Positions 33,821 through 42,502 of a stretch of DNA of 48,131 nucleotides are shown here, piece by piece. The number at the start of each line of letters is the position of its first letter. Positions within the stretch are counted from its first letter, which is position 1. The notes below the pieces were generated by a model that was given only the letters and a program-made list of their open reading frames with translations, was not told the DNA's origin and ran no database searches. The position numbers and the translations under genes are program-made. The DNA is from Nitrososphaerales archaeon (GTDB lineage: Archaea > Thermoproteota > Nitrososphaeria > Nitrososphaerales > Nitrososphaeraceae), in assembly GCA_029237525.1 (NCBI GenBank), contig JARBAU010000370.1, positions 1 to 48,131 of the forward strand. Direction: 5' to 3'.

Positions 33821-34681
33821 ATGTTTCAGTTGTTTCTGGGTTGTTCAGGATGGAGCCATGAGGCATGGAAAGGCAAGTTTTATCCATCAAATCTTGATTC
33901 TTCAAGCTGGTTAAACTACTATTCTAAAATTTTTAACTTTGTGGAAATTGATTCATCGTATTATATAATACCAGATAGGCTTATTGTGAAGAATTGGTAC
34001 AGAAAGACACCAATCAGTTTCAAATTTGCCGCAAAATTTCCAAGGGTGATAACGCATGATAAGATGTTTGCTAATGTGAAGGATGAGTTGAATCATTTTC
34101 TCGAATCCATGCGAGAACTTGGCGAGAAACTTTTATGTCTAGTGATTCAGATGCCCCCATCGGTCAAGATTACCGAAGGTCTTGCACTTTTAGATAGGTT
34201 TTTGCCTAGATTGGATCCGACGTTTAGATATGCCGTTGAGGTGAGGAATAGTTCATGGTTTCAAAGCCAAGCATATGATTTTTTTGCACGGAACAATTTA
34301 TGCATGGTATGGAGTCGGTTACAGGAATTACAAACGCCTCCAGTCGTAACAACGGATTTTGTCTATTTACGATTAATTGGTGACAGGTCTACCGATAATA
34401 GCGTTGAAGTTGTAGACGATCGCAAAGACGAATTGCAGTACTGGATTAGTAAGATTAATCAAATTAGCTTGCATGATGAAACCGCAAATCGAGTTAGAAA
34501 CGTTATAGTTTCTGCGACAAATTCCTTTACTGGCTTTGGACCCAACACAGTTAACACTGTTAGACAGGCGATTGGCTTACAGGAGTTAAAGTGGGTCGAG
34601 AAATCTAGTATTCAAAAGAGACTCTCCGAATATGAAAATCCGCCTATGCAGAGTAGATTGCATGATTTTTCAGGTGAGTAA
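33821..34681 (+). CDS. DUF72 (YecE-like) protein
   Basis: A 286-residue TIM-barrel-like protein. The ATG at 33821 places the family start FLGCSGWSHEAWKGKFYPSN at the N-terminus; the longer frame from 33701 is an artefact overlapping the preceding gene. Other family marks are FNFVEIDSSYYIIP (about 37-50), FKFAAKFPRVITHDK, VIQMPPSVK and YAVEVRNSSWF, and the C-terminal YLRLIGDRS. DUF72 proteins are widespread; a nuclease or carbohydrate-like role has been suggested but no activity is established. Cytosolic. It does not appear to be in an operon with the next gene. Confidence 0.92.
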   Translation: MFQLFLGCSGWSHEAWKGKFYPSNLDSSSWLNYYSKIFNFVEIDSSYYIIPDRLIVKNWYRKTPISFKFAAKFPRVITHDKMFANVKDELNHFLESMRELGEKLLCLVIQMPPSVKITEGLALLDRFLPRLDPTFRYAVEVRNSSWFQSQAYDFFARNNLCMVWSRLQELQTPPVVTTDFVYLRLIGDRSTDNSVEVVDDRKDELQYWISKINQISLHDETANRVRNVIVSATNSFTGFGPNTVNTVRQAIGLQELKWVEKSSIQKRLSEYENPPMQSRLHDFSGE

Positions 34682-35122
34682 TATATTTTGCTTTTCATTT
34701 TGCTGAAGCAGCGGCCAATTTATTTTACTTGCCCCTGTGATTCGTGATTTGAGGTATTGCATTCTAGTCCTTCTCCGACCTATCTGATGAATTATAACCG
34801 ATAGAGGTGATGGATTGTATTCACAATTTGAGAACCTCAGCGCTATACCAAACTAATTTTGTCTTTATAGAAGAATGCAACTAACGGCCTTACTGTAAAT
34901 CCTTGATGAAACCAAATGGATTGTTCAAATTTATTAGGAAGGTATGTCCACAGGCTGAAGAAGCAAGTTGAGTTGTTTAGGTATACGTAACCAAACTTCA
35001 ATATGCGTAACTTCTAGAGATCATGCTTTGGAAGGTATTCCTTATGACATAGCTTGTGACCTGCTCGAGATAGATCTCAATCAGCTGGTAATCTTAATAT
35101 GCATTCCTTAATCATAACTAAC
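34682..35122. other. Intergenic region with possible gene remnants
   Basis: A frame at 34917-34991 reads MDCSNLLGRYVHRLKKQVEL and stops; a second, shifted frame then reads RDHALEGIPYDIACDLLEID and stops at about 35110. Both are protein-like and may be halves of one lost gene. Confidence 0.3.
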
Positions 35123-35338
35123 ATGGCAAATTATAAAGCTCTAAAAGCTAGCGTAGCTAAAAATGGAGAGGTTATGGTCAGGCTAGATACGGGTGAAAAA
35201 ATTGAGTTACACATACATAACACGAAATTTGAAGATTCGACCGAAGAGATTGTCGTCGACGCTGCTGCTGAGACATATTGGATAGGTGCTGACAGGATAT
35301 CTTACTATTGGATTCATAAGGAAGGATTTGAAAAATAA
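35123..35338 (+). CDS. Small conserved-looking protein, 71 residues
   Basis: From the ATG at 35123: MANYKALKASVAKNGEVMVR, LDTGEKIELHIHNTKFED and a tail AETYWIGADRISYYWIHKEG. The chain alternates short beta strands as in a small barrel or SH3-like fold. An upstream ATG at 35099 would add eight residues that do not fit the pattern. No motif that gives a function. It stands alone. Confidence 0.6.
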   Translation: MANYKALKASVAKNGEVMVRLDTGEKIELHIHNTKFEDSTEEIVVDAAAETYWIGADRISYYWIHKEGFEK

Positions 35339-35878
35339 TACGTAACTTTTCTTTCTTTTTAATTTCGTAATCAGGATAACAATAGTCCTATGCGAATTCA
35401 GAGTCAGTCAATCAATCAATATGACTTATTTCGCTTGTACCTAATATAGCAAATTAGCTATTGAAAATCTAGAATCACTGAAAAAATAGTCCAATTTCTC
35501 ATTTTACGAGATTTGGAAAACTGGGGAGGGTGATATATTCCGGCCTCGCTGATTCATACAATCCATAAAAAATGGATTAAAAACGGTGTATTATTAATCA
35601 TCAAAGAGGGTATGACTATGTCCAGATATACTTAATTAAAGTCTAGTTGTTTTCTAATCGATTATCCAACTGACATTCGAATAAATATGGAGACTCGTAG
35701 TGCTTAATCCATCCATATAATGTCTAGTTAAATGCAATGACCGCAGAAAACTTGCAAGAACATCTTTCGTATTGAAGAACGTAACTTGCAAAAGTACCCA
35801 CCGGAATTATAGAAAGGCCAATTAACATAATTATGAACTAGGACGTTATATACTAAAAAGACTAGATATTAATCAGAT
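35339..35878. other. Intergenic region before the glycosyltransferase
   Basis: It contains a small perfect hairpin, AATCCAT / ATGGATT (35560-35578) with a loop of five A residues. No gene was seen on either strand. Confidence 0.4.
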
Positions 35879-37120
35879 TTGAAGATCTTATTTCTAACCG
35901 CACACTTACCCTTCCCACCAGCCAGCGGTGGGCAAAGAAGAGAGTTCGAACTCGTGTCAAGGTTAGGAAGAAAGTATGACATTCATTTGTGTTCCTTAAC
36001 CACAGATCTGCAGAATGATGAGGTCAATGCAAAAAAACTAAATGGTTATTGTCAAAGTATCAGATTATTTAAAACATTTGATAGTCACGAAACCCGATTG
36101 ACCTGGAAATACCCATTGCTTATGAGAAATTACTATTCTGACCAGGCAATAAGCCATATCTCACAAATGTTAGGAGAACAAAGATTCGAGATAGTACATG
36201 TTGAAGGGTTCTATCTAATGCAATTAATTCCTTGCAATTCGATTTCAAATTTCCATATTCTACTAGTAGAACATAACATGGAGTATAAGCTGTGTCTTCA
36301 GAGAATGTTATTGTCTACTTCTGTTAAAGAAGCGTATTTTTATTGGCAAGAATATTACAATACACTTTATTGGGAGCGAATTTATTGGAGGAGAGCAACT
36401 AAGACGATCACACTAACTCCTGAGGACGCTGATTGCATTAGGCGTCTTGAACCTAATGTTAACGTTGAATTGATTCCAAACGGTGTCGATCACGATTTTG
36501 CAATCGATCACCTTAACGAAGCTCGGTTGACAAATAATTCCAGTCAACATACTTGTACTTGGGGAGCCACTAAAAATGACGACATTCCGTCAATCCTCTT
36601 TGTAGGAAATTTTCTTTACTATCCAAATATCGATGCAATACTCTTCTTCCACAAGAGTATATTCCCCTTGATTCTCAAAGAGATTCGTAATGCTAGACTT
36701 TTTATCGTAGGTAATTCCCCTCCTCCTGAAATAAAAGCATTGGAAGCACAGAACAAAGGTAACGTATTCGTGACAGGTTATGTGTCTTCTCTTTACCCTT
36801 TCTATAAATCAGCAAAAGTGGTAGTGTGTCCTTTAAGAATTGGTGGTGGCATAAAAGTAAAGATAATTGAAGCACTTAGAGCAGGCAAGGCCACAGTAAG
36901 TACGTCCGTAGGGGCACAGGGGATAGATATCAATAAGCGACTATTGTATGTTTCAGATAGAATTTCTGAGTTTGCCAATAACGTGATCCAGTTACTATCC
37001 GATCCGCTGTTGCGTTATAATCATGAGGCTAATGTATTGCGGTCTATAAAGTCCATGCCAAAATGGGATGAGGTCGAAGAAGCATACGTAAGGTGTTATA
37101 CCGGACTTTCTAAAAATTAG
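35879..37120 (+). CDS. Glycosyltransferase, GT-B fold, family 1/4 type
   Basis: A 413-residue enzyme beginning with MKILFLTAHLPFPPASGGQR, the glycine-rich acceptor loop of GT-B enzymes (start TTG at 35879). The donor half includes ILFVGNFLYYPNIDAILFF, ARLFIVGNSPPPEI, VFVTGYVSSLYPFY and VVVCPLRIGGGIKVKIIEAL with the E in the EX7E-like nucleotide-sugar site, then GKATVSTSVGAQGID. It transfers a sugar from a nucleotide donor to a lipid or glycan at the cytosolic membrane face, probably in exopolysaccharide or S-layer glycan assembly. It has no glycan-gene neighbours here, so the acceptor is open. Confidence 0.93.
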   Translation: MKILFLTAHLPFPPASGGQRREFELVSRLGRKYDIHLCSLTTDLQNDEVNAKKLNGYCQSIRLFKTFDSHETRLTWKYPLLMRNYYSDQAISHISQMLGEQRFEIVHVEGFYLMQLIPCNSISNFHILLVEHNMEYKLCLQRMLLSTSVKEAYFYWQEYYNTLYWERIYWRRATKTITLTPEDADCIRRLEPNVNVELIPNGVDHDFAIDHLNEARLTNNSSQHTCTWGATKNDDIPSILFVGNFLYYPNIDAILFFHKSIFPLILKEIRNARLFIVGNSPPPEIKALEAQNKGNVFVTGYVSSLYPFYKSAKVVVCPLRIGGGIKVKIIEALRAGKATVSTSVGAQGIDINKRLLYVSDRISEFANNVIQLLSDPLLRYNHEANVLRSIKSMPKWDEVEEAYVRCYTGLSKN

Positions 37121-37355
37121 ACATCAAAGCTTGACCATTAGATGTAGAATAGAGACTACTGTGAACTTTTCCATCCTATGTCTAGTTTTTTGCCTAGTTG
37201 GGAAGAGTGTCTTGATTGAGACTTTATGATTCGTCCCATAAAGCACAATCGTGACACCTCGAGGGATTCATAATATTCCATCAGCCACAATTTTATTTCG
37301 ATTTTAATTAGATACGAAATGAATTATAGCTCCAGGTAATATAATATACTAAGAA

Positions 37356-38239
37356 CCTAACCCAAAAATAGATTGGCACATAGCTGGAGGCCATTTTCCT
37401 CATAATTGTGGCTTGCAATATGGTCCTGTATGTTCCAATTGATAAACGAATGTCTGACTGGTTATGAGATGAAATCAGATTAATACTTCCACCGGAGAAA
37501 CTAAAGAATACCATTTGAAGGCCGGCGGTATCATTAGGGAAGGTATACGATGGGATTCTATTTGCGCTAAGAACTGGATGTCAATGGAAGAGGTTGCCCA
37601 AGGAATATGGGTCTGGATCAATCTGTCACAGACGATTCCAACAATGGTCATCTTGTAAGATATTTCAAAAATTATGGGTTAGACTGCTAAAGGTGTATGA
37701 TGAAGTAGTAGGAACTCAATGGAGATGCAGTCACTTGATAGTGTATAGATAAAAGCACCTTTAGGTGGGAAGTGACAGGACCTAATCCTACAGACAGAGG
37801 AAAATTAGGAACAAAACGTCATGTCCTAATTGATGGACAAGTTATTCCATTATCTATCGTTATAACGGTGGCCAACACCCATTGTATGAAGGTGCTATAA
37901 ACACCCTGGATAATAGCGTAGTTAAAATACCATCATACAACATGTGTAAAAAGAAACAAAATCTCTCTCTTGATAAAAGATATGACTTTCAGGAGATTAA
38001 GGATGGCGTTATCAAGAAAGGATACTTACCACACATTCTACGTAGAGGAGAACAATCTAAAACAAAAGATAGTAATCATAATATAAAGAGAAGAAGATGG
38101 GTTGTAGAAAGAACTAACTCCTGGCACAACAGATTCAGAAAACTTTTGGTTGGGTATGAAAAGAAGTTAGAAAACTATTTTGCGTTAGTATGCTTGGGTT
38201 GTTGCATTCTTATTTAAAGGGGGATAATTTTGGGATAGG
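37356..38239 (+). mobile_element. Decayed IS5-type insertion sequence, 884 bp
   Basis: Both ends are visible: left CCTAACCCAAAAAT (37356-37369) and, as the inverse at the right, CCTATCCCAAAAT (38227-38239). The transposase is broken by many stops and shifts: DEIRLIL and PPEK near 37460, RTGCQWKRLPKEYG-like residues near 37565-37615, GPNPTDRGKLGTKRHVLIDG near 37785, and an intact C-terminal frame at 37882-38217 with RRWVVERTNSWHNRFRKLLV and YFALVCLGCCILI. That end, with GPNPTDRGKxGTKRH, is typical of the IS5 family. Target duplications are not certain. The left end is repeated at 39734. Confidence 0.85.
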
Positions 38240-38246
38240 ATCTAAG

Positions 38247-39662
38247 TTATTTACTTGGCTGAGATTGGGGCTGGGATATAACGGGTATTGTTATATCGCC
38301 GCAATATTTCTTTATAGCCACTATACCTTCGTATGTCACTACCTTAATTGTCAGTCCCTTTGTTAGTTGAATATCATTAGGTACGTCAAAATCAATCCGA
38401 TTATCAGCCCAGACTCTAGTGTCCGGAACTCTATCGTTGTTCACAAGCACTATCCCTTTTCCTTCAATTGTCGAATTCTTTTGCTCACCAAAGTTATCAC
38501 CATGTATACTTACTGTTCTATTACTTCCAACAAATATGCCCAGTATCCTAACAAGGGTTCTTGCGGTGAATTTTCCTGCCAAATAAGCAGCTTGCGAAAG
38601 ACCGGTAATCGCGACTATCGTTGGTTCTATATCCGCAACTTTTATGTTGCTTAATAAGTGTGAGTCTGTGAGCCTCATATCATTAGTCAAAGCGTTAGCA
38701 ATAGTATTGATACTTGAAAATGAAACAAAAAGATATATTCCTACTCCAATAAATGTCCAAATGAAAAGTTGGTATCTGAATAATACTGGCTTGGTGCCCT
38801 CGATCAACATCGTAGAGAGTTTGGGTACAGACGAGGCTTTGGGTACTCTTTTACTCAATGAGCTGTCGTACTTTACTCTAGAAAGTATGTTTCCAAATGT
38901 TGATGAGGAAATACTAATTCCCATAATTGCAAGTGTTCCTTCGGATAGTGCTGCATTCCAAGTAAGTTCACTTCCAGAAATTCGAATCAGATATACTGAA
39001 AGAAATACAAAAGCAATCACTACTGTCCAGATAAAGAACTGGAACCTTGCCAAACTTGGATAGTAGTCTCCTTCCCTTATTATGTCCCAAAAACTCCCCT
39101 GGTATTTATCAGCTGGATCAATGCCAGATAAAGGCTTACAATTTTCATCATATTCCGGTTCTAGCGGTGAGTCTTGTTGCTGGTTCGCTATAGATCTCCT
39201 AGCTCTTGAGATAATGAAAGCCACTAGAAGAGTGATGCCAGACACAAATCCTCCAGAAATGATGACCGCAGCCCATGGATGCAAGAGAATTAGTTTTGAA
39301 TCGGGTACAGTTCTTTCAATTAGGACTACTCCATTATCTGTAGTTGATTTATTAAACTGATTAGTACTAATTCTAAATTTAAGGGAATCAGAACCTATAT
39401 ACGATGGTAAAGATGGAACATATGTAATCAATAAATTGGAGGAAGTCAAATTATTCGGTATTATGACGTTACCATATAGCGGTCTTTCTAGTAAGCTGAT
39501 ATTAAATGCAGCATTATCATATGATTTGTTTAGATAATTGTTTAATGGGATATCCATTTTTGTAGTACCATTTGATATCACCTTTATTAGTGGTGTGAGT
39601 ATTCGTGCATTGGTATCAGAAATAACTCCTAACGATACCAATAGGCATAACGCACAAAACAA
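38247..39662 (-). CDS. Membrane protein with extracellular beta domain and C-terminal TIG-like domain
   Basis: A 471-residue protein, TTG start at 39662. The N-terminus (LFCALCLLVSLGVISDTNA) is a signal peptide. About residues 25-120 form an extracellular cadherin-like or bacterial Ig-type domain (PLYGNVIIPNNLTSSNLLIT with YIGSDSLKFRIS). A helix at about 130-150 (HPWAAVIISGGFVSGITLLV) enters the cell, followed by helices near 205-225 (ARFQFFIWTVVIAFVFLSVY), 242-258 and 300-320, the GLSQAAYLAGKF segment near 360 and a TIG/IPT-like beta domain (VSIHGDNFGEQKNSTIEGKG). Proteins with repeated RFQ(F/L)FIWT helices exist in bacteria, but no function is known to me. It starts seven bases from the end of the IS5 element and ends beside a stray left end of it. 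Confidence 0.75.
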   Translation of the reverse strand: MFCALCLLVSLGVISDTNARILTPLIKVISNGTTKMDIPLNNYLNKSYDNAAFNISLLERPLYGNVIIPNNLTSSNLLITYVPSLPSYIGSDSLKFRISTNQFNKSTTDNGVVLIERTVPDSKLILLHPWAAVIISGGFVSGITLLVAFIISRARRSIANQQQDSPLEPEYDENCKPLSGIDPADKYQGSFWDIIREGDYYPSLARFQFFIWTVVIAFVFLSVYLIRISGSELTWNAALSEGTLAIMGISISSSTFGNILSRVKYDSSLSKRVPKASSVPKLSTMLIEGTKPVLFRYQLFIWTFIGVGIYLFVSFSSINTIANALTNDMRLTDSHLLSNIKVADIEPTIVAITGLSQAAYLAGKFTARTLVRILGIFVGSNRTVSIHGDNFGEQKNSTIEGKGIVLVNNDRVPDTRVWADNRIDFDVPNDIQLTKGLTIKVVTYEGIVAIKKYCGDITIPVISQPQSQPSK

Positions 39663-39733
39663 TGGAAGTAAAGTAATTTGCGTGGTACATTATACTGGGA
39701 TCTAGCTTTTATATTTATTGATTCGACCAAGAA

Positions 39734-39858
39734 CACATCCCAAAAATGGATAGATATATAGCTTGAGAGTGTTTTGTTCATAGATGTGGCTTACGATAGA
39801 GGCAAGTATCTTCCAACTGTCAAAAGAATTCCTGAGGGATTATGGGATGAAATCTAAG
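39734..39858 (+). mobile_element. Solitary left end of the same IS5-type element
   Basis: CATCCCAAAAATGGATAG matches the left terminus at 37356, and the following 115 bases align with 37380-37480, including TGTGGCTT and GGxxATGxGATGAAATC. The frame reads AYDRGKYLPTVKRIPEGLWD, the typical N-terminal part of IS5 transposases, ending at a stop. The rest of the element is absent, so this is a fragment left by deletion or by one-ended recombination. Confidence 0.65.
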
Positions 39859-39990
39859 TTGATATATCGCAGAATTTCTAAATCTGAGATGGTTCTAATT
39901 AGCAACAAGGTATTATATTTCCGGTTTTATTGCAAGTCATTTTCGCTAATCTTTATCGTTGAAATGTTTACTAAAAGGTGTTGAGTTAGT

Positions 39991-40842
39991 ATCATTAAGC
40001 GCAAATTCGGCTGGACTGATGTTGAGGTTCCTGTAATTGGACAAGGTACGTGGATGATTGATGGTAGTCATGAATCAGAACGCCTTGCAATTGAAGCTAT
40101 AAGATTAGGACTTGATTTGGGATTAACTCATGTTGATACTGCAGAAATGTACGGTAACGGTAGAGTAGAAAAGATGGTGGGCGAAGCTATCACCGGCAGA
40201 CGCGATGAAGTATTTTTAACCAGTAAGATTCTACCTTCCAATGCTTCTTACGAAGGTACGTTGAGAGCTTGCGAACGGACCCTAAAAAGGCTGAAAACAG
40301 AATGGCTTGATCTTTACCTATTGCATTGGCCAGGTTCATACCCCATAAAAGAGACAATGCAAGCAATGGAGAAGCTCGTATCAGAAGGACTAGTGAGATT
40401 CATTGGAGTCAGTAATTTCGATGTGGAGGATGTGGTTGCAGCCAAGCGATCTCTTAAAGACGAGCAACTAACTTGTAATCAGGTGTTGCATCATCTACAA
40501 TATCGAGGGATAGAACGACGTCTACTACAGTATTGTACTGAGAACGAAATTGCAGTGGTAGGTTATTCTCCATTTGGACATGACAATTTTCCATCACTAC
40601 AGACTGCCGGTGGGCAGGTATTGATGGAAATTGCCAACCGGTACGGCAGTACTCCTCGACAGGTAGCACTAAATTTTCTGACCCACAATCCCAATATTTT
40701 TACTATTCCCAAGACTACTCAACTAATGCATGCTAGAGAAAATAGTGAATCTGTGAGTTGGAAGCTTTCTGCAGAGGACTTGGCGAGTATCGACCGCATG
40801 TTTCCAATTCCAGACCAGGATGCGCCGCTAGAAATGATTTAG
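39991..40842 (+). CDS. Aldo/keto reductase with unusual start
   Basis: A NAD(P)H-dependent aldo/keto reductase of about 283 residues. The first normal start is the ATG at 40054, but the frame continues upstream with IKRKFGWTDVEVPVIGQGTW, the first two beta strands of the barrel, as far as a TGA at 39982. Between 39985 and 40054 there is no ATG, GTG or TTG; the only candidates are ATC (39991) and ATT (39994). Downstream all family marks are present: THVDTAEMYGNG with catalytic Asp and Tyr, TSKI with Lys, LLHWPG with His, IGVSNFD and NQVLHHL. Coordinates here start at ATC 39991. Translation from ATG 40054 would remove a strand needed for the fold, so either a rare ATT/ATC start is used or the start was recently mutated. 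Confidence 0.85.
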   Translation: MIKRKFGWTDVEVPVIGQGTWMIDGSHESERLAIEAIRLGLDLGLTHVDTAEMYGNGRVEKMVGEAITGRRDEVFLTSKILPSNASYEGTLRACERTLKRLKTEWLDLYLLHWPGSYPIKETMQAMEKLVSEGLVRFIGVSNFDVEDVVAAKRSLKDEQLTCNQVLHHLQYRGIERRLLQYCTENEIAVVGYSPFGHDNFPSLQTAGGQVLMEIANRYGSTPRQVALNFLTHNPNIFTIPKTTQLMHARENSESVSWKLSAEDLASIDRMFPIPDQDAPLEMI

Positions 40843-41300
40843 AATCTTGTGAAACGCTTAGAAGATTATTAAGAAATGGATAGGAAAGCAAACAAATTGA
40901 GCCTCACATTAGACGAATTCTGGGGATTGGTTCAGATGAGAGAAAGATTGATCCACAGATAATACAATCCTATTAAAAATTTAAAAGGACTTTCGAGCTT
41001 TATTATTTTTGTCATTTGATTGTCAAACGATCATCCTAACATTGGCGATTGTAGGACCACACCGTTCCCGATCTCATTAAATGTGTTATCCTGACAAATT
41101 CATTTTTTCTCAGTTTGTTAACATTTAACTGACAATTAATCCATCAATAATAGATTGAAAGTAATAATCAGCAATTGTACTTTTTGTCTTAAGATCTAAT
41201 TCTCAAGATTTGTCAATATACTTGATATGGATCTACGCCAGCTGTGAGTCAGTCAAACTAAAATCTCGATAATATTAATAAACATCTTATTATTAACTTC
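40843..41300. other. Intergenic region with repeat copy
   Basis: A 28-codon frame at 40876-40962 (MDRKANKLSLTLDEFWGLVQ) looks protein-like but is short. From 41022 the region is the first copy of the 231-234 bp repeat. Confidence 0.35.
41022..41252 (+). repeat. 231-base direct repeat, copy 1
   Basis: Aligns end to end with 44375-44608. The best-kept core includes CTGACAAATT, ATTTTTTCTCAGTTTGTT, ACATTTA and TGACAATxAATCCATC, followed by AAAGTAATAATCAGCAA. The copy ends about 50 bases before the start of the methyltransferase gene. Confidence 0.75.
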
Positions 41301-42272
41301 GTGATCACACATAGGAGTATCAAAAATTTGCAAAATAATGTCTTTGATGAGCAGTCAATTAACTATGATAACATAACGGATTTGTGTTATTCATGGTTGT
41401 TTTCTCGTCTACATTTTATTATCTCCAAATATGTTTTGGAAACTCAAACCCCTCAAAGGGTTTTGGATGTTGGTTGCGGAACAGGCTTTCAATCCTTTTT
41501 GTATGCTTATGCTGGATCATTCGTGGTAGGAATAGATATTTCAGAGAATATGATAAAATCTGCCATGAGTAAGCATAATCCTAAATCAAGTAACGACAAA
41601 TTAATTCTTTTTGCCGAAAATTTTGATTTTGTGATTAAGTATAATGATTTAATTAATTCTGCTATAAATCAAAATTTTGGTTACAAGAGTTACTCCACTC
41701 CCAAGTTTTTGGTTTGCGATGTATATAAATTACCATTTCCAGATGGGTATTTTTCTCACATCAATAGCTGTGGTAGTGTTCTTAGTCTAGTAGAGCACAG
41801 TCATCTTGCATTGAAAGAATTAATTAGGGTTCTAAGGCCTGGCGGGACTTTATTCATAGAAGTCGAATCGAAGTGGAATATGGATCGGTTTTGGACACTT
41901 TTCGATGTTTTACTAAGGAATAAACTAGGGTATTGGACAACCTTCAATGATGCTTGCAAACCTTTTCTATCCCCCAGACAATGTATTTCTATTAGTTATC
42001 CCTATGGAGAACACGATAATCCGGTAAATATTAGGATAAAGCTTTTTACCAACAAGTGTTTGAAGGATGAATTTTCTAGACTAAACTTAAAAGTCATTAA
42101 GAGATGGACAATCCTTTCCATAACTAATCTTATCCCAAGCCCAATTCTTGATACTAATAGTCCAAGTACATTTCTTAAGAGACTATTCAAAGTGTTATCT
42201 TTTCTTGAGGAAAAAGTACCTTTTCCTCTTCCGGGCTGCACTGCAGCTTATTTTTTGCAAAAAAACCACTAG
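41301..42272 (+). CDS. SAM-dependent methyltransferase
   Basis: A 323-residue class I methyltransferase with GTG start at 41301. Motif I is VLDVGCGTGFQSFLYAYAG (about 53-71), followed by VVGIDISENMIKSA, a roughly 30-residue insertion (KLILFAENFDFVIKYNDLIN), the strand FLVCDVYKLPFPDGYFSHIN and the post-motif LIRVLRPGGTLFIEVESKW. The C-terminal half has an added segment with IRIKLFTNKCLKDEFSRLNL. It resembles enzymes acting on lipids, quinones or glycans; the acceptor cannot be assigned. It directly follows a copy of the 231-base repeat, which may bring its promoter. Confidence 0.9.
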   Translation: MITHRSIKNLQNNVFDEQSINYDNITDLCYSWLFSRLHFIISKYVLETQTPQRVLDVGCGTGFQSFLYAYAGSFVVGIDISENMIKSAMSKHNPKSSNDKLILFAENFDFVIKYNDLINSAINQNFGYKSYSTPKFLVCDVYKLPFPDGYFSHINSCGSVLSLVEHSHLALKELIRVLRPGGTLFIEVESKWNMDRFWTLFDVLLRNKLGYWTTFNDACKPFLSPRQCISISYPYGEHDNPVNIRIKLFTNKCLKDEFSRLNLKVIKRWTILSITNLIPSPILDTNSPSTFLKRLFKVLSFLEEKVPFPLPGCTAAYFLQKNH

Positions 42273-42474
42273 ACATCCAGTGAAATCGCCTTATGCCTAC
42301 ACTCTCGTAAGAATCTTTCCTACTCTTGTAAAGGAGTTGGTGAAATTATATAACATCTGTGGTTATTCTTGTAACCAAAATTTGGTATTTTGAATGGTTA
42401 TAATTTCTGACGGTAGTTACCAGGAATTTACAAACATTTTGCGTTGTAAACTTCACAAAATTGCTAAGAAGACC

Positions 42475-42483
42475 TTATATCTA
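42475..42483 (+). promoter_or_regulatory. TATA box of the membrane sensor gene
   Basis: TTATATCTA lies about 24 bases before the ATG at 42503, supporting that start over the in-frame TTG at 42485 and implying a leaderless message. Confidence 0.45.
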
Positions 42484-42502
42484 ATTGGTAGGTAGGTTAT
42501 TT

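Noticed and set aside
38367-39360. Three plus-strand frames of 92-139 residues
   Set aside because: All are antisense to the TIG-domain membrane protein, which has a coherent topology.
39784-39984. 66-residue frame MWLTIEASIFQLSK
   Set aside because: Out of frame with the transposase-like reading (AYDRGKYLPTVKRIPEGLWD) in the IS5 left-end fragment; a shadow of that fragment.
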